Of a stretch of DNA of 64,000 nt, positions 41,301 to 51,879 are shown piece by piece. Both the position numbers and the translations under genes were made by a program. Source of the DNA: Phytophthora colocasiae (Eukaryota > Oomycota > Peronosporomycetes > Peronosporales > Peronosporaceae). The stretch is taken from positions 248,001 through 312,000 of the forward strand of contig JAGKQI010000101.1 of the NCBI GenBank assembly GCA_018806915.1, written 5' to 3'. The number at the start of each line of letters is the position of its first letter. Position 1 is the stretch's first letter. The notes under the pieces are model-generated. The model did not search any database. It saw only the letters and a list, made by a program, of their open reading frames with translations, and was not told the origin of the DNA.

Positions 41301-42090
41301 TGGAGTATGGAAAGGACATCCGAGAGTGGACAATGTTCGTCCCTTTGCTTAGGGCCAGTATTAACCACACTTCCTGCCATCTCTCGCCAACAAAGCACCG
41401 GTGGAATTGTTTTGTGCGTTGCCACTACCGAGTCCCCTCGACTTTTGTGTCGACATGGAGCAGAGAAAGATACTGGAAATGACTAAGCAGCCAGAGCTGA
41501 TAGAAGAAAAGCTTCGCGATCTGCAAGCGAGCGTCTACCAGATGCACAAAGAAGTGGCTGAAGCCCGCGACCAGCAAACGGAACGTAACAAAAAACGGAA
41601 GAAGGGTGCAAAGAAAGTCAATTTCAGCGTAGGTGATTTCGTGCTGCGGTCACGAGTTGACCAGAAACACCAAGACAAGCTTCTGGTCACTTGGATCGGG
41701 CCCTATCAGATTGTCAGAGCGGACGTGCACTCATTCGTGGTCCGACACCTCATCACGGGTGCAGAGACGGACGTACATGCGTCTAGGCTAAAGTATTACG
41801 CTGACAAGAGCTACCAAGTGACGGAAGAAGTTCTGGAGCACGTGGCCTCTCAGGGTATCGTGCTGGCGGTAGACGAGTTGAAGGAACACAGGTGGTGCAC
41901 GGCTAAGAAGGGCTACGAGATCCTGGTGTCCTGGAAAGGACTAGAGCCAATTGAGGACTCGTGGGAACCTCTGCAGTCCCTAGGGAAGGATATCCCTGTA
42001 CTGGTGCGTGCGTATGCAGAGCGTGTCCGAGACACGGGACTCTTGAAACATATAGCACGAGGAACAAGATTTGCAACCCCTTCAAGTTGA
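38237..42090 (+). pseudogene. pol of the gypsy element (protease, RT, RNase H, integrase, chromodomain), frameshifted
   Basis: Protease: CADSGATRT (D-S-G) near 38430. Reverse transcriptase: QTADYKPLN, FDFIKGYWQI, RVPQGCCDAA and the catalytic WIDDLLLF near 39455. RNase H: VTDASDVGYG near 39935. Integrase: zinc-binding HCGAQGHRG with CLLCHH near 40780-40890, then the D,D,E core HWDFLTV, ISDQGSHF, INGSIERLN. A C-terminal chromodomain (YEILVSWKGLEPIEDSWEP) near 41915-41985 suggests targeting to modified chromatin. Frame changes lie near 39484, 39722 and 41385. Each is consistent with a single-base event, so the protein is not made in one piece. Confidence 0.9.
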
Positions 42091-42218
42091 AGTAGCAGAA
42101 TGAAGGTCAAGAATGATGGTAAAGGTAAGTGTTACATTCGTGTAACATTCGGACAACATTCGTGCTACATCACGAGGAGAGAGTCAAACATTGGAGTGTC
42201 CAAGGCTTGACGGGGCGG

Positions 42219-42468
42219 TGTAGTGGCTGGTTGAATCTAAGCCTTGCCCACTGCACTGGGCGGCACAGATGGTGAGGCCGAGTTGCCGCACAGACTGTGA
42301 AGCCGAGCTGGCATAGACGTCAGAGGACGAGTAGATCGAAGCTGTAGCAAGCATAACATTGAGTTTAGTCAGATTACAATCTACCTTAGAGCGAGCAAGC
42401 AATTGACCAAGGTTAACAGGAAGCGCCAGCTTCCCTCGCGTGTGTTCGTGTTATCGAGACCCACTACA
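42219..42468 (+). repeat. 3' LTR of the gypsy element
   Basis: 250 bp, one difference from the 5' LTR in a line-by-line comparison. Confidence 0.92.
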
Positions 42469-43442
42469 GAATCGCGAGCCGTCGGGTTTACCACTGCTGT
42501 ATTTACCCGTCAGCGTGCCGTAAGCCAGAGGCGACCACGTCGTCAGTCCGAGCTTGTACTTCTTGTACAGGTCCACGTACTCGAACTCCACCTTGTCACG
42601 GGTAAAGATGTTGTACTGAGACTGCTCCACAATGGGACGGATCAAGCCAAGACGACCCGCAATTTCACACGCCTCACGGATGTCCGACGCAAGCCACTCA
42701 CTGGTTCCCCAGTAGAAGGCCCAGCCTTGTTCGATGACGAAGTTCATGGCGCGCACAGTCTCTTCAATGGGCGTGTAAGGCTCAGGGCGATGGCAGAAGA
42801 TGACGTCCACGTAGTCCAACTGCAGTCGACGCAGAGAGGAACGGGCTCCTTCCACAATGTGTTTGCGGCTTAAACCCTGGTCGTTCGGTCCAGACTCCGT
42901 GAAACCCTTGTAACCCACGAAGAGCTTAGTGGTGACCACGAGGTCTTCGCGGGTCCAGACGCCTTCTTCGATGCCTTTCTGGATAGCACCGCCCATGTTG
43001 TCTTCGGCCTGACCGTTACCGTAGATCTCTGCGTTGTCAAAGAAGTTGACACCGCGGTTGAAAGCAGTTTTCATCATCTCGTACCAGGCGTCCACCGTGT
43101 GGTACTCTTCTCGGTGCATCCAGCTCCCCACTGCGAGCTTGGACACTAGCAAACCGGAGTTACCGAGGAAACGGTTCGTCATCTTGGTAGCGGTAGCAGG
43201 AGCCATTGTGGTGGTTGGAGGTTTTGTTTACTTGGTTCGAACGGGGTAAATTGAGGAATGTACATGTACTCGATTGAATAGCTTACCCTCCCCCAAGGGC
43301 AGTCGATCGTCGGTGTTGAAGTGCGACTGGAATCTCGCATATCTAATACCTGTATAAGTTATGCGTTTCATGATGAAATGTAGTTACAGCCAATATCGAA
43401 TAAGCAAACATATAATAACTCGCGATACAGATATCATTTAGG

Positions 43443-46400
43443 ATGGCGTCCGCTTGGCGGCGTCGCGAGCCGCTCTCTCGCTCCACGTCGCGTCCTCCGA
43501 ACTATCCTCTGCGTCGCTTTGTAGACAGCAGTAGCAGCTACAGCACCTTCCGCAACAGCAGCACTTCTCTGTCCGCTTTAGCGCCCACACTGGGATTATC
43601 CACGCTTTCGGCCCGCAAACGTCTGCTGAAGGCTATCGAGCGTAAAATACAAGAAAAGGAGGCGTCTTCCAACCTCACGACGGAGTTCAGAGACCCTTTT
43701 TCTCTCCTTCTAGCGCTCTGTGCCTCTTTCCGCTTCGCTGACGCAGTTCGACGATTCTCCGAGACCCAAAATGACAGAGGATATTCCGCTTTAGGTGAAG
43801 GATTGTTCCTTGTAGCTGCAGCAGCGAGCAATGTGATGCTCAATATGACGCAGAAGCGTCGACATCATGCAGAAATGGCTGAGAGAGTGCGTGTGGCAGT
43901 GCAACAGATGCAGAGACACAAGACACAAGAGCAGGAACAGGAACCGCCTGTGTGGTTAGGAACTGGACCGGAGCCGACGGTGCTTCTACCTTCTAACAGC
44001 TACGTCGCGTGCTATCGAGACAGTCAGTGGCAACGGCTGCCTATGAATCTGTTAGTGGAGGGAGATGTGGTGGGGTTAATGAGTGGAGATATCGCTCCAG
44101 GGGAGGTGCGACCTGTTCAAACCGATGGAAATGAAGACCTTCAAGTGTATCCCAGAGGTCGCAAGCTGCCGGCCTGGACACGCAGACACGCTAAGGATAC
44201 GGCGCGATGCACAGCGACGTTCGATCCGCCGTTACTGCTGGAGTTGTGCGGTGAAATGCGGATTTTCGAGATGCTGGAGACGCCTGTGCTAAGGGACATT
44301 GAAGATGCACTTTTCAGCATCAACAGACCTGTGACGCCCACGCAGAAGCTCCAAGCTCAGGCGAGACTGGTGGCAGTCTACATTTGCACGTTGTATTCGG
44401 TCGTGGTGCTGTTTGCTATTGGACTGCGTGTGGTCATACAGCACCGGTCGCTGGAGACTACACTTACGCACATTCTACTGGGACCAATTGGCGTTTGGCT
44501 GTGCTTTGCCTCGCTGAATACGCCACTGGTTCTGTTCGTCGCGGAGGCTGCAGCTACTGCATCGATTTTAGGTTCGTTTGACGACATTTTGGCGCCAAAA
44601 GAGAGCAGAAAGACACAAAAGGAGGAAACTGCAGAGCCGAACGTAGCTGAGGGTCAATCGAAAACTGACAAAGGGACCCCAAAGACCAAGATTCGCGACG
44701 CGTATTCATCGCGTATTGACAGTGCGATGGCTTCGATCCTACAGGCAACTGCGATGGCCCCTCCGGATCTTTACGACGTCGAAGATCGCGAACTGATGCG
44801 CTCTGAAAAGGCTCAGAAGCAGTCGGCGATTATGCGTTCTTTCCAGTATTTCATGGTAGTTCTTCGCTTCCGGATAATGCGGTGCGATCTCGCTCATGTG
44901 TCAGACCGACGCCATTTACCAGTGCCTTTCCGCTCGTTTCGACTACTGGAGCGCTTAGGGAACATCACGATGCTCTGCTGCTTCGACGACGACATTTTAT
45001 GCGAGCAGACACCGTCTGTGGAGGAGATTTTCCTGCTCAACGACAAGCAGAGCAACAATTCCACAGTACTGGACCTACATGCAGAGCGTCAGTGCGACAC
45101 AGGGCTGAAGTTTGAGGATCCCAAGTGGAAGCAGCACCTACCGTCACTCAAACCTATCGGCCTAGCAATCATGGTGAACGATAATGAAAACCCAGCGCGA
45201 CTCTATGACGAGAACATGCGCTATCTCGCTAACGAGGGGCTCTGCTCTGTGGATGAAGGCGACTCCAGAGACCCGTACATTCGAAGCTGTATGCAGCGTC
45301 TATCGGCTCATATCCGAATGCTTCCGTTCCCCAAGCACTTGCTGAATCTCTCGCGTGAAATGGGCTTCTCAGTGGCGGACGATCTGGCGATGTTCCAACG
45401 ACGGCAGTCCATCCACATCATTTGCCCCCGACTGGCTCATCATGAACACACTAACGACCATCATGATCAAGGACAAGAAGACACGCGATACCGTGGTAAT
45501 CTCAAGTCACATCTGTATTCTACTGTGGTGCTGGATAAGCGCACGAACCGCCACCAATTACTGTCCCGTGGCCATCCGACCGTGGTGCTTGCCCACTGCA
45601 GTGAATACTGGGACGGGAAATCCATTTGCCCATTGACAAGCGAGAAACAACGTGCCATTCTCGATATGTACAACCAGTGGCGAGTAGAAGACTTGGACTG
45701 CATCGCCTTCTCGTACGTCCCAGTCCCACACAAGCTCAACTCGCTCTTCGGCCGCACTGGGTCTAGTAGCAACGTTGGCAGCTTCCTGGATTCGCCAGAT
45801 ATCAGTAGTCGAAGCCAGTCAGGAAGACTGGGGGGCTCTCTGCCTCCCGTGTACCTCGTGGATGACAGCGCCGCGAGTGAACTGAACTCGCCTCGACGCA
45901 ATAGTATGGTGTATTCCAGCAGTATGAGCGAAGACCAAGGCTACGGGCGGGATTCCAGACGATTAAGTCACTCTGGAGGACCCCTTTCACCTTTAGCTTC
46001 TCCAGCCTCCGTCGATGACGTGTCGTTGGACCGCGAATCCTTCTCAGGATCTCGCGCTGTTAAGTCGATGGGAGCTCCTAGCGGACAGATCACGCCACCG
46101 TCCAAACGACGAGGAAACTTCACGGTGAGTGATGTGGAATCATCTGTGGGGCTACATCCGTCGGAAACGAGCTCTACTGAGAAGGACTCGATGCTGTGGC
46201 ACATCCAAGACGACCAGATCTTCTTGGGGATGGTAGCGACGGGGGTCCAACCCAAGCAGCACACGCCAGACTTCATCGAGGACCTGAACGCGTGCGGCAT
46301 TCGCTTCGTCTACTTCTCCCCACGCAACATGCGGCGCAGTAAGTTACTCGCTGAGAAAATGGGCATCGAGACTGATTGGAACTGCGCAATTTCCCTTCGT

Positions 46401-47774
46401 CCGCTGGAAAGTGACGGCCCAGACCCGCACCGAATGACGTCGAACTACTCGGATTGGGACGTGAAGGCTCGACTGCCTCATGGCGTGGAGGCGATCAAGC
46501 AACACTTGGCTGAGGTGGACAACGTGCCGTTGCTGGTGTCACTGTACACGGACAGCACGCCTGAAACGATCAGCGAAATGATTTCAATCTTTCAGGAGAA
46601 CAACGAAGTGGTTATGGGAGTCGGCTCTTCACTAAAAGAGAGCAACGCGCCTTTGTTCTCCAAGGCGGATCTGGCTGTGGCCATGCAGGGTGGAGTACAC
46701 GCTTTCTTCGACAAAGCCATCCCCCAAGGGAAGGAACTTCCAGTGTTTTCGGATGAAGATGCTCAGTTCAGCCACATTCTCAACACGTTGGCATGCTCTT
46801 TCCGGTTGAAAAGTGTTCAAGATGATGCTGGAACTGCCGTGGGTGCAGATGACGCTACGAGTGGTGGAACTGCGAGTGTGGCGCACTTGATTGAGCTCAT
46901 TCGCCTTGGTCGACGGATGCTCACGAATTTTCACCAGATGAATAGCTTCATTTTCGTCTCGCAGCTATTCATCGCCACATTGATCCTCGCGTCGTACTGC
47001 GTCCCGTTCCCTCACGTCCCGCAGCTCAGCTGCGCCTCCATCTTCTGGCTCTTGTGGGTGCTCGTGCCTGCTCTGAGTCTCTCCATGCTCGCTTCAGCCA
47101 GTGAGAAAGGGATCATGAAGAAGACACCAAGGAAAAACGAGGAGTTCGAGATGGAAGAGGAGCTTCCGCGGTTGGTTGCGTATTTCCTGGGCAGGCACTT
47201 GCCGTCTGTGCTGCTGTGTATCTCGGTGTTCGAGTGTCTCCTTGGATTCTCTCTCGAGGCGTCAAGCGTTGCAGATGCTTCTACGTTCGAAGGCAAATTC
47301 CAAGGGTTTCGATGGATGGACTTTGTGATGGACAATGAATTAGTGACGATGCGTCCTCGCCCAGTGGCCGTGGAGGCAGCAGTGGATCGTGCGGAGGCTG
47401 GGATGTTTCTGATGATTGGAGTTTGTATCGTGACTTCTTCCTGCGGGTACTTGTACCGCTGTGAGAGTATGTTTAAGCTCTCGCCTTTCCGCAACATCAT
47501 GTGGGTGGGTGCAGCTTCTCTCTTGTTGAGCTTGCAGTTCCTACTTAGTTCTCTTCGTGCACGGCTCGTTGGGGCGGATGGAGTTACGCTGTGGCATTTC
47601 GTCAGTCAGTCTGTTCCGTGGACTTTTTGGCTGGTCGTTTTGGGCGTGTGGCCTCTGATAATTCTGGGTGTTGACGAAGCGATCAAGACGCACGACAAAC
47701 GCCACCTCGTGCGCTATAACAAATTCCTGCGGATGCAATTTGATACACGGCTCGGGATGTGGAGCCCCAAGTAA
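43443..47774 (+). CDS. TMEM94-like P-type-ATPase-like membrane protein
   Basis: 1443 residues, single exon. About ten hydrophobic segments: two near residues 83-135, two near 305-375, six near 1165-1430, the layout of a P-type ATPase. The actuator-like stretch LLVEGDVVGLMSGD (about 202) is followed by APGEV where pumps have TGES. The phosphorylation motif DKTGT is replaced by CCFDDDILCE (about 510), and the hinge GDGxND reads MGVGSSLKESNAPLFSKADLAVAM (about 1055). The same kind of degeneration is known from TMEM94 (ERMA), an ER protein linked to Mg2+ uptake. Long low-complexity Ser-rich inserts lie in the cytosolic loop (about 770-900). Transport activity cannot be concluded. It lies just outside the duplication, 236 bp from the AKR13 start, divergent. 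Confidence 0.75.
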   Translation: MASAWRRREPLSRSTSRPPNYPLRRFVDSSSSYSTFRNSSTSLSALAPTLGLSTLSARKRLLKAIERKIQEKEASSNLTTEFRDPFSLLLALCASFRFADAVRRFSETQNDRGYSALGEGLFLVAAAASNVMLNMTQKRRHHAEMAERVRVAVQQMQRHKTQEQEQEPPVWLGTGPEPTVLLPSNSYVACYRDSQWQRLPMNLLVEGDVVGLMSGDIAPGEVRPVQTDGNEDLQVYPRGRKLPAWTRRHAKDTARCTATFDPPLLLELCGEMRIFEMLETPVLRDIEDALFSINRPVTPTQKLQAQARLVAVYICTLYSVVVLFAIGLRVVIQHRSLETTLTHILLGPIGVWLCFASLNTPLVLFVAEAAATASILGSFDDILAPKESRKTQKEETAEPNVAEGQSKTDKGTPKTKIRDAYSSRIDSAMASILQATAMAPPDLYDVEDRELMRSEKAQKQSAIMRSFQYFMVVLRFRIMRCDLAHVSDRRHLPVPFRSFRLLERLGNITMLCCFDDDILCEQTPSVEEIFLLNDKQSNNSTVLDLHAERQCDTGLKFEDPKWKQHLPSLKPIGLAIMVNDNENPARLYDENMRYLANEGLCSVDEGDSRDPYIRSCMQRLSAHIRMLPFPKHLLNLSREMGFSVADDLAMFQRRQSIHIICPRLAHHEHTNDHHDQGQEDTRYRGNLKSHLYSTVVLDKRTNRHQLLSRGHPTVVLAHCSEYWDGKSICPLTSEKQRAILDMYNQWRVEDLDCIAFSYVPVPHKLNSLFGRTGSSSNVGSFLDSPDISSRSQSGRLGGSLPPVYLVDDSAASELNSPRRNSMVYSSSMSEDQGYGRDSRRLSHSGGPLSPLASPASVDDVSLDRESFSGSRAVKSMGAPSGQITPPSKRRGNFTVSDVESSVGLHPSETSSTEKDSMLWHIQDDQIFLGMVATGVQPKQHTPDFIEDLNACGIRFVYFSPRNMRRSKLLAEKMGIETDWNCAISLRPLESDGPDPHRMTSNYSDWDVKARLPHGVEAIKQHLAEVDNVPLLVSLYTDSTPETISEMISIFQENNEVVMGVGSSLKESNAPLFSKADLAVAMQGGVHAFFDKAIPQGKELPVFSDEDAQFSHILNTLACSFRLKSVQDDAGTAVGADDATSGGTASVAHLIELIRLGRRMLTNFHQMNSFIFVSQLFIATLILASYCVPFPHVPQLSCASIFWLLWVLVPALSLSMLASASEKGIMKKTPRKNEEFEMEEELPRLVAYFLGRHLPSVLLCISVFECLLGFSLEASSVADASTFEGKFQGFRWMDFVMDNELVTMRPRPVAVEAAVDRAEAGMFLMIGVCIVTSSCGYLYRCESMFKLSPFRNIMWVGAASLLLSLQFLLSSLRARLVGADGVTLWHFVSQSVPWTFWLVVLGVWPLIILGVDEAIKTHDKRHLVRYNKFLRMQFDTRLGMWSPK

Positions 47775-47849
47775 CCACGATGATATCGTATTTTGGACAA
47801 CAAGCGAAGACAGCAACGAATGAATTCATTCTTAGTACTTCCTCTCTCT

Positions 47850-49034
47850 TTACTGCTCAAGTTGTTCGACCTCCAGGCTCGCCAGAATGAAAGCTCCCTC
47901 TCCTAGAGCGTGGTTGTGCACAATTGGTCTACCCACGTAGTACTCGTACGTAGCCGTCGAGTTGAGACTACACACCGTCACCGTTCCGTTCCAGCCCAGC
48001 GTGCCATTGTGATAGTCGAGAAGGAAGGCCCCACTGTTCACAGTGTAGTCGTACGCCTTCTTCGCAGCCGCCTGAAGCTCCTGACCCTTCTCCTTAAGCA
48101 GACCGAGACGCAGACCCTTGAGAATTGAAAAAGTGTACAACATCGTCGATGAACTCTCAAGAAAATTACCCTTCCTTCCACCGAGAGTAGGAAGCTGCCA
48201 CCACACGCCTGTGGTTTTATCCGCGTACTTGACGATGCTCGTGCACAACTGGGAGAACTGAAGCTCGATCGCGGCGGTCAGTTTATGACAATTGACATCG
48301 TCTTTACAATCTCCGATCTTCTCCCATGCGTTAACGAGACCAGCAAGATACCAGCCGAGTGATCTTCCCCAGACGTAGGGGCTGGCTCCAGTCTCCTTGT
48401 TGGCCCACACGGCTTTCTTAGACGCATCATAACCGTGTACAACCAGAGCCGTGGACTGGTTGTACGTGTTGAGGTAGAGCAATTCGATCTGTAGGAGCAT
48501 ATCCCCATACGACCAGCCTGGAGCAGCAGCCATGTAAGGCAGGAAGGAGACGGTGCCGTCGAGGTACGACCAGTTCTGGTACACGTAATACCAGAATCCG
48601 TTGTACTGGTTGCGGTTCTGTAGAATCAACGAGTTGTTGAGCAGTGTGAGGACTTCGGATTCCGTAGTGGAGAGGGATCCCTCGGTAGCGTTGATATCCA
48701 GAAGAGCTTGGCCGATAGTAAGGCGGTCCAAGGGCATCTTCACAGCGGCTTCGGGACTCTTAAACGACGGCGAAATGGACGTGACGATGGAGTCTGCGTA
48801 AGCCGTGAAGTTGGCTACACGCTCCGCGTCTTCGCTCTTGTAAGTGTCGAGCCACGACTGGATGGCGAGCGTGAGGACGCCCGACTCAAGAGTACTGGTC
48901 ACAGCACCTGAGGAGACTACGCCCTGTTGGCGACTGATGACGCTGTCGATCATCCGAGTGGAGTATGGGAGATCCTTTGCAGCCGTGACGGAAGCCAAGG
49001 CAGCTCCTATCAAGGGGAACAGGAACATCTTCAT
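47850..49034 (-). CDS. Secreted GH105/GH88-like unsaturated rhamnogalacturonyl hydrolase
   Basis: 394 residues from the Met at 49034, which opens a signal peptide (MKMFLFPLIGAALASVTAAK). The longer upstream frame has no signal and is unlikely to be used. The barrel of six double helices typical of GH105 is suggested by FWYYVYQNWSYLDGTVSFLPYMA, YVWGRSLGWYLAGLVNAWE, WWQLPTLGGRKGNFLESSSTMLYTF and the C-terminal YYVGRPIVHNHALGEGAFILAS. About ten N-glycosylation sequons fit secretion. These enzymes cleave unsaturated galacturonyl residues from pectin fragments, a plausible step of plant cell wall digestion. It is convergent with the TMEM94-like gene, 75 bp apart. No fungal-type cellulose-binding domain is present. 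Confidence 0.82.
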   Translation of the reverse strand: MKMFLFPLIGAALASVTAAKDLPYSTRMIDSVISRQQGVVSSGAVTSTLESGVLTLAIQSWLDTYKSEDAERVANFTAYADSIVTSISPSFKSPEAAVKMPLDRLTIGQALLDINATEGSLSTTESEVLTLLNNSLILQNRNQYNGFWYYVYQNWSYLDGTVSFLPYMAAAPGWSYGDMLLQIELLYLNTYNQSTALVVHGYDASKKAVWANKETGASPYVWGRSLGWYLAGLVNAWEKIGDCKDDVNCHKLTAAIELQFSQLCTSIVKYADKTTGVWWQLPTLGGRKGNFLESSSTMLYTFSILKGLRLGLLKEKGQELQAAAKKAYDYTVNSGAFLLDYHNGTLGWNGTVTVCSLNSTATYEYYVGRPIVHNHALGEGAFILASLEVEQLEQ

Positions 49035-49314
49035 GGTGGAGGTGACTTCGATCTGACTCACTGGCGGCTTTTGTGGAAGTGGAGAGTCTTGAGACAGCCA
49101 CCTGGTACTGTTTACAAACGGCGATAATTCACGATCGAAGCCGTAGCCTGTCGTGCTCTTGTAAGAGCCCAAGCGAGATGTGTTTGCTGCCAATTCCACC
49201 AACTGGTGGCACCTTCGCGCTGTACGTTATCGTTATTCAAGGAAAGGAATGATGTGCAAGTGAACCCCAGCTCAAACTGCGTTTGAAAACTCATGTACTG
49301 GTAACGTGACGCAT

Positions 49315-51879
49315 TCATTCACTGCACCCGAGCCATTTCTCAAGAACGGGGTCGCATTGTTGACCGACGCCCACTTTGATCTGATATCGACGAAGCTTAA
49401 TGTAGTCTTCATCCCCGTAGCAGGAGAGCACTTGCATCCGCGTGTTGTAGCAAATTCCAGTTCCCCCGTCGGGGAGTTTGCATTGAGCAAACGGCTTGTT
49501 GTCGCACATCTCGCTCGATTTCTTGTTAGGTGCCCCCGGGATAACCTGCATATCTGAAGGCAGTTTTTTGCAGATGGTTGGATGAAATCTGTCGAAAACA
49601 TCCCGGGTCCCAGCATTTCCCAAAAATGGCTTTCCAGCAAAACAAACTGCTTCTGGAACACCGGAACTCGGATTCTCGACACAGTAGCTGTCCGTCAAGT
49701 CGCAGAAGCCACGAAATCCGTTGCAGCACAACTGGATTGGTCTTGACAGAGTAAAATCTGAAAGAGATCTGAGCTGTGCTAAGTCTGGTAGCTGTCCAAG
49801 GCTAGGCATCAACGCCAGCACGAAACTCTGCAACCGTGGAAGATTTTCAAGCGGCGGGAGTGTTCGTATCGATAATAACCAGGCGAGAGTGACACTTTGA
49901 AGATTGGGAACCCCAGTAAGAGCTGGGAAGTTGGCGAGATCCGGTTGAATTCCAATGTGAATTTTGGAAAGCCATGGCATATCGCTGAAGAGGTCGTCAG
50001 GTAGCGAAAGTAAGTTTTGGCTACCGACTTTCCCTTCCAAATGCCTGTAAACCATCAATTTGTTAGAAGAAGCACTACCGTACCACATCAAAAGTAGATT
50101 CTCACAGAGTTTGAAGAAACTTGAACTCTTTTGCCCAAGGCGGGATACTTTGGATGCTTGTGTATATTAGCTCCCTAAAATACAGCAACATCATGGTTAA
50201 AACCTGGTAGCATTCAGAGGAAAGACCAACTACTAACTCACATGGACGAGAGCTGTCGACAAGTTCTCAGCTCTTCTGGCAGTTCCAATAATCGGCGGTT
50301 TATTATCTGAAGCGACCGCAATTCACCAGCGAGTGCAAGTGCCTGGACCGAGCTATAAACATCCACAGGTCGAACCCACTCCTCGTACGTTTGAGGTGCT
50401 CGATCGACATCAATTAAAATCCGACACGGACGAATCGGCGGTAAATTTCCAGCGGTAGGCGTAGACCACACACTGGGGATATCGAGAGCAGCGGGCGGTG
50501 GAATCTTTGATTGTCTGGTTAGCAAAAACCCACACGACAATGCTAAACGCGATGAAAAACACTGCAAAAACTCTTGGTACGGGTCTCTGGAGGTTAGAGC
50601 GTCTCTTTTTCCCCACTTTTAACGCTTGTGCTCGCTTTAAGCGCGCTGCAACGAGGATGTCCCCAATACGCTTCAGACGGTAGCAAAAGGCCAGGTTGAT
50701 GCCAATATGCAGGATAAACTCCAAGAGGGATTTAATCCGAAGCGAGTCAAATGCCAAACGGAACAGCGCGATTTCGGACGGGTCAGCGAAAACTCTGGCT
50801 GAGAGCTCAAAGCTACCGATGGGAAGAACCTTTAGGTACGAGGCGAAGACGTCGTCGTCGAACTGGAAGTTGTAGTAGCAATACACCAGGACAAGGATAG
50901 GATACACGATTGCAGCAAATAGGTCAAATCTGTGTCACAAAGGATGAGTTTTAGAGTCGTAAAGTAGTAAGTCTGAAGCAGAACGCACACTGAGCCAGCG
51001 ATCACCTCACTCATTGCGGAAAATGTGCCTACGAGGATCTTGACTGCGCCAGCTAAAGAGCCCACCGAAATGAAAGCAGTGTAGCCATACACAAGAGCCC
51101 TTGGACTCCCATTCTCTAAGAGCTCAAGCAGCACAGTCATCTGCATCACCAAGTTGAAGATTTTCAACAAAACATTCTACAACGAACGATCTGTTAGCAC
51201 TCAAACTTATTAGCACAAAATTTCCAGAACAAAATCATACCCACAACTTTCGCTTACTCCCGCGAAATGAGGTAAACTCCACATACTGCGTTTTGCAGCG
51301 AGCACTGGCTGTACGCACCCACGAATCTGTTGCTGAGTTTATCCGTTGATCCTCTTGAAAGCTCGGGTTAGTCTGTTGTAGACGGAGAATGGTGGTTCGC
51401 CAACGCAGCGTTTTAACAATTACGTACAGATAACAGAAATCCACAAACACGAGTCCTGCTGCACCAGTGTTGATCATGGCAGGGTTTGTATCAATAATTA
51501 GCCAGAACTGACCGTGATCGTAGTTCATAGTGCCCATTAGCCAATTTGCAGCTTGATTCGGTATCAGCGCTATACAGATCAGCCAATTTGTCCAGAATAC
51601 GCACACGACAAGAGTGGCTACTATAGGAACCCCCAACACTCCAAAAGCTTCTTGAAAAGAAAGTCTCAGGTAGTCTTTGTGCTCGTTTGCGTTCTCCGCC
51701 TCTCGGATTAGTGACGCTGCAGGTAGAACTTGGTTGTTTTTGGATACTGCCACCAGAACAGGTCGTGTATCCGCTCGTTGAATCTTCGGTAAAGAACTGT
51801 TTTGAAGATGCTGGTGTTGACTACGCCCAGTCCTCAAGGCAGCTGATACGAGATGGGAAGGTTTGATGGTCTTCGTCAT
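49315..51879 (-). CDS. WLGC-family membrane protein with LRR-like region (possibly frameshifted)
   Basis: Multi-exon minus-strand gene. Exon 1 (51879-51241) encodes a hydrophilic N-terminus and three hydrophobic segments (VPIVATLVVCVFWTNWLICI, AAGLVFVDFCYLYVIV). Exon 2 starts at 51176; the next part (about 50930-50420) holds YPILVLVYCYYNF and VFAVFFIAFSIVVWVF. The last parts (about 50440-50240, 50060-49315) encode leucine-rich repeat-like sequence (LPDDLFSDMP, LPPLENLPRLQSF), then a Cys-rich domain ending WLGCSE, the signature of a large oomycete family. Between VVYAYRW (frame A, near 50460) and ILIDVDRAPQTYEEW (frame B, near 50420) the frame changes without a good intron, so the gene may be damaged. 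Exon limits in the middle are uncertain. Function unknown; a cell-surface role is likely. Confidence 0.6.

Larger units (their letters stand above)
37028..42468 (+). mobile_element. Ty3/gypsy LTR retrotransposon with chromodomain, 5441 bp
   Basis: Two 250-bp LTRs (37028-37277 and 42219-42468), beginning TGTAGTGGCTGG and ending GACCCACTACA, differ at one base that I can find (AATAG versus AATTG). The target duplication GAATC flanks both ends (37023-37027, 42469-42473). Internal order is gag, protease, reverse transcriptase, RNase H, integrase, chromodomain, the gypsy order. Several frameshifts make this copy non-autonomous despite its very recent arrival. AKR6 in the other arm has the uninterrupted target site. 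Confidence 0.95.
36699..43206 (-). pseudogene. AKR13: Kv-beta-like aldo/keto reductase split by a gypsy retrotransposon (duplicate of AKR6)
   Basis: The N-terminal two thirds (43206 down to 42469) is intact through FDNAEIY, TTKLF, IFCHRPEP and TLTGKYSSGKPDGSRF. There the 5441-bp element at 37028-42468 interrupts it, with GAATC duplicated. The C-terminal third (37027-36699) continues with FTKPAFTSRELVPTFEE and ends KRHL. Relative to AKR6 the coding parts have only a handful of substitutions (for example ATVWC for ATAWC, and MNSLAYL for MNPIAYL). The insertion is therefore the only inactivating lesion seen. Confidence 0.93.
32085..43310 (-). repeat. Right arm of the large inverted duplication
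   Basis: Reverse-complement copy of 20300-27745: flank of AKR9, AKR11 (+), finger gene (+), AKR12 (+), AKR13 (-). The arm is 11.2 kb because it contains the 5.44-kb gypsy element; without it the size equals the stripped left arm. It lacks the MITE and SINE of the left arm. Homology ends near 43310 in the 5' flank of AKR13. Confidence 0.92.
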
